Translations under genes and position numbers: made by a program
DNA from: Eubacterium barkeri
Lineage (GTDB): Bacteria; Bacillota; Clostridia; Eubacteriales; Eubacteriaceae
Reading direction: 5' to 3'
Assembly: GCF_900107125.1 (NCBI RefSeq)
Contig: NZ_FNOU01000002.1
Span: 186,001 to 250,000 of the forward strand
Length of the DNA: 64,000 bases
Notes under the pieces: model-generated
Seen by the model: only the letters and a program-made list of their open reading frames with translations
Databases searched by the model: none
Told to the model about the DNA's origin: nothing
Shown here: one piece after another, positions 61,284 to 64,000 of the stretch
Position numbering within the stretch: position 1 is the first letter of the stretch
Layout: each line of letters begins with the position of its first letter

Positions 61284-62219
61284 ATGACAGCAGCATTGGA
61301 AATAAAAAATTTAAAGAAAACATATGCATCAGGGGTCGTAGCACTACGCGGCATCGATTTGATTGTAGAGGAAGGGGATTTTTATGCACTTCTTGGTCCC
61401 AATGGTGCCGGAAAATCAACTACCATTGGGATTGTCACCTCCCTGGTTAACAAAACATCCGGGACAGTGAGGGTATTTGGCTATGATCTTGATTCAAATC
61501 TGGTCCAGGCCAAGCAACAGATCGGCTTAGTTCCCCAGGAATTTAATTTTAACCCCTTTGAAACCGTAGAGCAAATTGTCGTCAATCAAGCGGGATACTA
61601 TGGTGTTCCCCACAAGGAAGCACTGCGCCGCAGTGAAAAATATTTAAATCAATTAGATTTGTGGGAGAAACGCAATGAGCGGGCACGGATGCTTTCAGGT
61701 GGGATGAAGCGGCGCTTGATGATTGCCAGAGCCCTTATGCATGAACCACGCCTACTCATCTTAGACGAACCAACCGCTGGTGTCGATATTGAGCTAAGAC
61801 GGGAAATGTGGGACTTTTTGAGAGAATTGAATGCCGGTGGGACAACGATTATCCTGACCACCCACTACCTGGAAGAAGCAGAAATGCTCTGCCGCAATAT
61901 TGGCATTATCCAATCCGGGGAATTAATTGAAAACACCAGCATGAAGAAACTTTTATCAAAATTACAGTTTGAAACCTTTATCTTTGATTTGGAGCCTTCT
62001 GATCAAATTCCAAGGATTATGGGGTACAAAAGCACTCTTGAGGACAATCGAACCCTGGTTGTTGAAGTTCAGCGTGATCAAGGTGTCAACGCAATTTTCA
62101 ATCAGCTCACCCAACAAGGCATCAAAGTAGTTTCGATGCGTAATAAATCTAACCGTTTGGAAGAACTTTTTTTGAAAATTACCGATGGAAAACATCACCC
62201 GGAGGAAGAACATGTTTAA
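61284..62219 (+). CDS. ABC-2 type exporter ATP-binding protein
   Basis: 311-aa ATPase. Walker A GPNGAGKST (near 39-47), signature LSGGMKRRLMIARAL (about 139-153), Walker B LLILDEPTAG, and a C-terminal regulatory region after about 220. Class of DrrA/YadG-like exporters for drugs, lipids or polysaccharide; the substrate is unknown. AGGAGA precedes the ATG; the end overlaps the permease by 8 nt. Confidence 0.93.
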   Translation: MTAALEIKNLKKTYASGVVALRGIDLIVEEGDFYALLGPNGAGKSTTIGIVTSLVNKTSGTVRVFGYDLDSNLVQAKQQIGLVPQEFNFNPFETVEQIVVNQAGYYGVPHKEALRRSEKYLNQLDLWEKRNERARMLSGGMKRRLMIARALMHEPRLLILDEPTAGVDIELRREMWDFLRELNAGGTTIILTTHYLEEAEMLCRNIGIIQSGELIENTSMKKLLSKLQFETFIFDLEPSDQIPRIMGYKSTLEDNRTLVVEVQRDQGVNAIFNQLTQQGIKVVSMRNKSNRLEELFLKITDGKHHPEEEHV

Positions 62220-62982
62220 TCTTTATTTTACAGCACTAAAACGCCTGGCTGCTAAAGAAACCCACCGCTATCTGCGTATCTGGATTCAGACCCTGGTTCC
62301 ACCTGTCATTACCACATCCCTTTACTTTGTCATTTTTGGGAATCTGATCGGTGGTCGAATTGGCGAAATGGGTGGCTTTTCTTACATGGAATTTATTGTG
62401 CCTGGCCTGATTATGATGTCTGTCATTACAAGTTCTTATTCTAATGTTGCGTCCTCCTTCTTTTCACAAAAGTTCCAAAAGAACATTGAAGAACTCCTTG
62501 TATCACCGGTTCCGACACAGGTTATTATTCTTGGCTTTGTCGTTGGAGGACTGGGGCGAAGCGTCTTGGTTGGTACCCTCGTTACCATCATTTCATTATT
62601 CTTTGTCCCCCTCCATGTCTATTCCTGGTTCATTGTTATCATCACTCTCCTGATGACCGCCGTTTTATTCTCATTGGCGGGGTTATTAAATGGAATCTTT
62701 GCTAAATCCTTTGACGATGTATCGATTGTGCCGACATTTGTATTACAGCCCCTTACCTATCTTGGCGGTGTATTTTACTCCATTGCAATGCTGCCACCAA
62801 TCTGGCAGGCTGTTTCCAAAATTAATCCCATCGTCTATATGATTTCGGGCTTCCGATTCGGTTTTCTGGGTGTAACGGATGTCCCAATTCTGTGGTCCCT
62901 GGTCATCCTTATTCTTTTTATAACCGTCCTTTACGCCATCTGCTGGTATTTAATTGAAAAAGGGGTTGGCTTAAGAAGCTAA
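62212..62982 (+). CDS. ABC-2 type exporter permease
   Basis: 256-aa membrane protein with six transmembrane segments in the ABC-2 fold (YMEFIVPGLIMMSVITSSYSN near 60-80; late PLTYLGGVFYS and LPPIWQAVSKINPIVY motifs). GGAGGAAG places the start at the ATG at 62212, inside the ATPase gene end. Forms the exporter with the preceding ATPase. Confidence 0.92.
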   Translation: MFNLYFTALKRLAAKETHRYLRIWIQTLVPPVITTSLYFVIFGNLIGGRIGEMGGFSYMEFIVPGLIMMSVITSSYSNVASSFFSQKFQKNIEELLVSPVPTQVIILGFVVGGLGRSVLVGTLVTIISLFFVPLHVYSWFIVIITLLMTAVLFSLAGLLNGIFAKSFDDVSIVPTFVLQPLTYLGGVFYSIAMLPPIWQAVSKINPIVYMISGFRFGFLGVTDVPILWSLVILILFITVLYAICWYLIEKGVGLRS

Positions 62983-62991
62983 CCCCTTTTT
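62957..62991 (+). terminator. Terminator overlapping the permease 3' end
   Basis: AAAAAGGGGTTGGCTT (62957-62972) pairs with AAGCTAACCCCTTTTT (62976-62991) with one mismatch and a 3-nt loop. The last codons of the permease lie within the stem. Confidence 0.85.
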
Positions 62992-63082
62992 AGAGAACAA
63001 CGCCTCAAAACCATAAGCTATTTTACAAATTCTTGTGCTACAATTAAAAACTCAATAAACAGATAACGCAGGAGGTTATAAT

Positions 63083-63769
63083 GTGACTTTGGAAAAAACT
63101 GCAAAGCGACAAGGCGTTTGGTACGCAATTTATGAGTGCATCTGGATTTTTGCCCTGGGTGGCTTTTTAGGTGTTGTTGTTGAAACATCCTATTGTTTTT
63201 TAGTTCAGGGTATTTTTGAAAATCGTTCTGGACTCATCTATGGAATGTTTAATCCCGTTTATGGATTTGGTGCTGTCCTCATTACTTTATGCCTAAAACC
63301 ATTGCTTCATAAGAAATGGGTATGGATTTTTCTCCTATCCATGGTCATTGGTTCGGCCTTTGAATTTTGCTGTAGCTTTGTCCAACAAGGGCTTACTGGA
63401 ACTGTCTCCTGGGTATACACTAATCAGCCTTTCAATATTCTCGGACGAACAAGCCTAGGCTTTGCCATTGCCTGGGGGGCATTGGGCGTATTGTTTATTA
63501 AAGAAATCTATCCCTTGCTCCATGGATTTATCTTAAAGATTCCCCGCCGGCTGGGTGTGATATTAGCTTGTTTTTTTGTTGTTTTTATTTCTTTGGATAT
63601 GGCTTTATCCGCCGTCGCTGTCCAGTGTTGGAATCAGAGGGAGCAAGGAATCCCCATTACCACCTCCATCCAAATTGAAATGAACAAGCGTTACCCGGAT
63701 TCCGTTATGAAGGTGGACTACCCCAATATTACCCATGTCGATACCGGGAAAGTATCCTTAACGGATTAG
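63083..63769 (+). CDS. Putative ABC-transporter type IV family membrane protein (CmpB-like)
   Basis: 228-aa protein with about five transmembrane segments in the first 180 residues. The pattern GLIYGMFNPVYGFGAVL (near 51-67) and SAFEFCCSFVQQ with later FNILGRTSLGFAIAWG fits the PF06541-type membrane family, whose function is unproven. It starts with GTG at 63083, 7 nt after GGAGG; the ATG at 63081 opens directly onto a stop. Confidence 0.8.
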   Translation: MTLEKTAKRQGVWYAIYECIWIFALGGFLGVVVETSYCFLVQGIFENRSGLIYGMFNPVYGFGAVLITLCLKPLLHKKWVWIFLLSMVIGSAFEFCCSFVQQGLTGTVSWVYTNQPFNILGRTSLGFAIAWGALGVLFIKEIYPLLHGFILKIPRRLGVILACFFVVFISLDMALSAVAVQCWNQREQGIPITTSIQIEMNKRYPDSVMKVDYPNITHVDTGKVSLTD

Positions 63770-63789
63770 GCCCCATGCTTCAAATCCTC

Positions 63790-63834
63790 AAGTTGCCGCA
63801 TAATCTTAATCGATTGGGCAACTTTTTAATTTTT
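63790..63834 (+). terminator. Terminator after CmpB-like gene
   Basis: AAGTTGCC (63790-63797) pairs with GGCAACTT (63817-63824), followed by a T-rich tract. Confidence 0.8.
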
Positions 63835-63851
63835 TGTGTGCAACCAAGGCT

Positions 63852-63998
63852 TTAAAGTCTCTCCTTCTTTTTCAAACAATACGCCCAAATTAAAAGGCCG
63901 GAATAGAGAACACCGAAGAGAAGTGCACTGACTTGAAGGGCCAGTCGAATCCTTAAGATACTTTCCCAGAATATTCCACTTCCATAGATAAAGGGAAA
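63852..63998 (-). CDS. C-terminal end of a membrane protein, partial
   Basis: An open minus-strand frame enters from the right edge and ends at TAA 63854-63852. The 48 visible residues include a hydrophobic helix (LALQVSALLFGVLYSGLLIW) and a basic end (CLKKKERL), typical of the last helix of a membrane protein. Family cannot be judged from this part. Confidence 0.55.
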   Translation of the reverse strand, partial: FPFIYGSGIFWESILRIRLALQVSALLFGVLYSGLLIWAYCLKKKERL

Positions 63999-64000
63999 TG

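Overview
The window reads as chromosomal DNA of a strictly anaerobic member of the Bacillota, most likely class Clostridia. The evidence is a two-subunit iron-sulfur fumarase, pyruvate phosphate dikinase, an [FeFe]-hydrogenase-type protein, a complete V-type ATPase operon, two T-box leaders, an L20 leader, a glmS ribozyme, a preQ1-I riboswitch, SleB-like wall hydrolases and strong AGGAGG ribosome-binding sites. I cannot name the species. I see no prophage, insertion sequence or CRISPR array.

Layout. 1-8 kb: end of a fumarase operon, an aminotransferase, a LacI regulator, a TraB-family membrane protein, a polar amino acid ABC importer and a PHP phosphatase. 8-15 kb: a CcpN-like HTH-CBS regulator followed by ppdK, then on the minus strand an ACT protein, phenylacetate-CoA ligase and GlnRS. 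15-21 kb: a MurT/GatD-like pair, glmM, and glmS behind its ribozyme, which together form an amino-sugar and envelope block. 20.8-22.6 kb: a preQ1 riboswitch controlling a nucleoside hydrolase and an ECF S-component, best explained as queuosine/queuine salvage. 22.6-36.5 kb (mostly minus strand): tyrosine recombinase, zapA, dprA, pheST with T-box, an rRNA methyltransferase, a Trk/Ktr K+ uptake pair, infC-rpmI-rplT with L20 leader, and thrS with T-box. 36.5-40.8 kb: three wall hydrolases that share domains in a chimeric pattern. 40.9-49.5 kb: a nine-gene V-ATPase operon. 49.8-52.6 kb: hydrogenase-like protein, proC, tRNA-Ser(CGA), tRNA-Ala(CGC). 52.7-61 kb: an accessory-looking block with a fused double SDR, an acetoacetate decarboxylase-like protein, an OYE-type flavoenzyme, a membrane protein, a LuxR regulator and a DyP peroxidase. 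61-64 kb: ABC exporter and membrane proteins.

Most notable points. (1) The GatD-like protein lacks the expected glutaminase Cys, His and Gln-binding Arg. Its MurT partner keeps the P-loop and zinc ribbon but has diverged at the blocks that normally meet GatD, so the pair looks intact but no longer a standard glutamine-dependent lipid II amidase. (2) The 52.7-59.6 kb redox cluster is unassigned, and the second SDR domain of its fused protein has lost the catalytic Tyr and Lys. (3) A perfect 15-bp inverted repeat lies beside the tyrosine recombinase gene. (4) The preQ1 riboswitch shows an explicit 10-nt antiterminator pairing. (5) infC, and possibly two other genes, have an ATA codon at ribosome-binding distance from a strong Shine-Dalgarno sequence.
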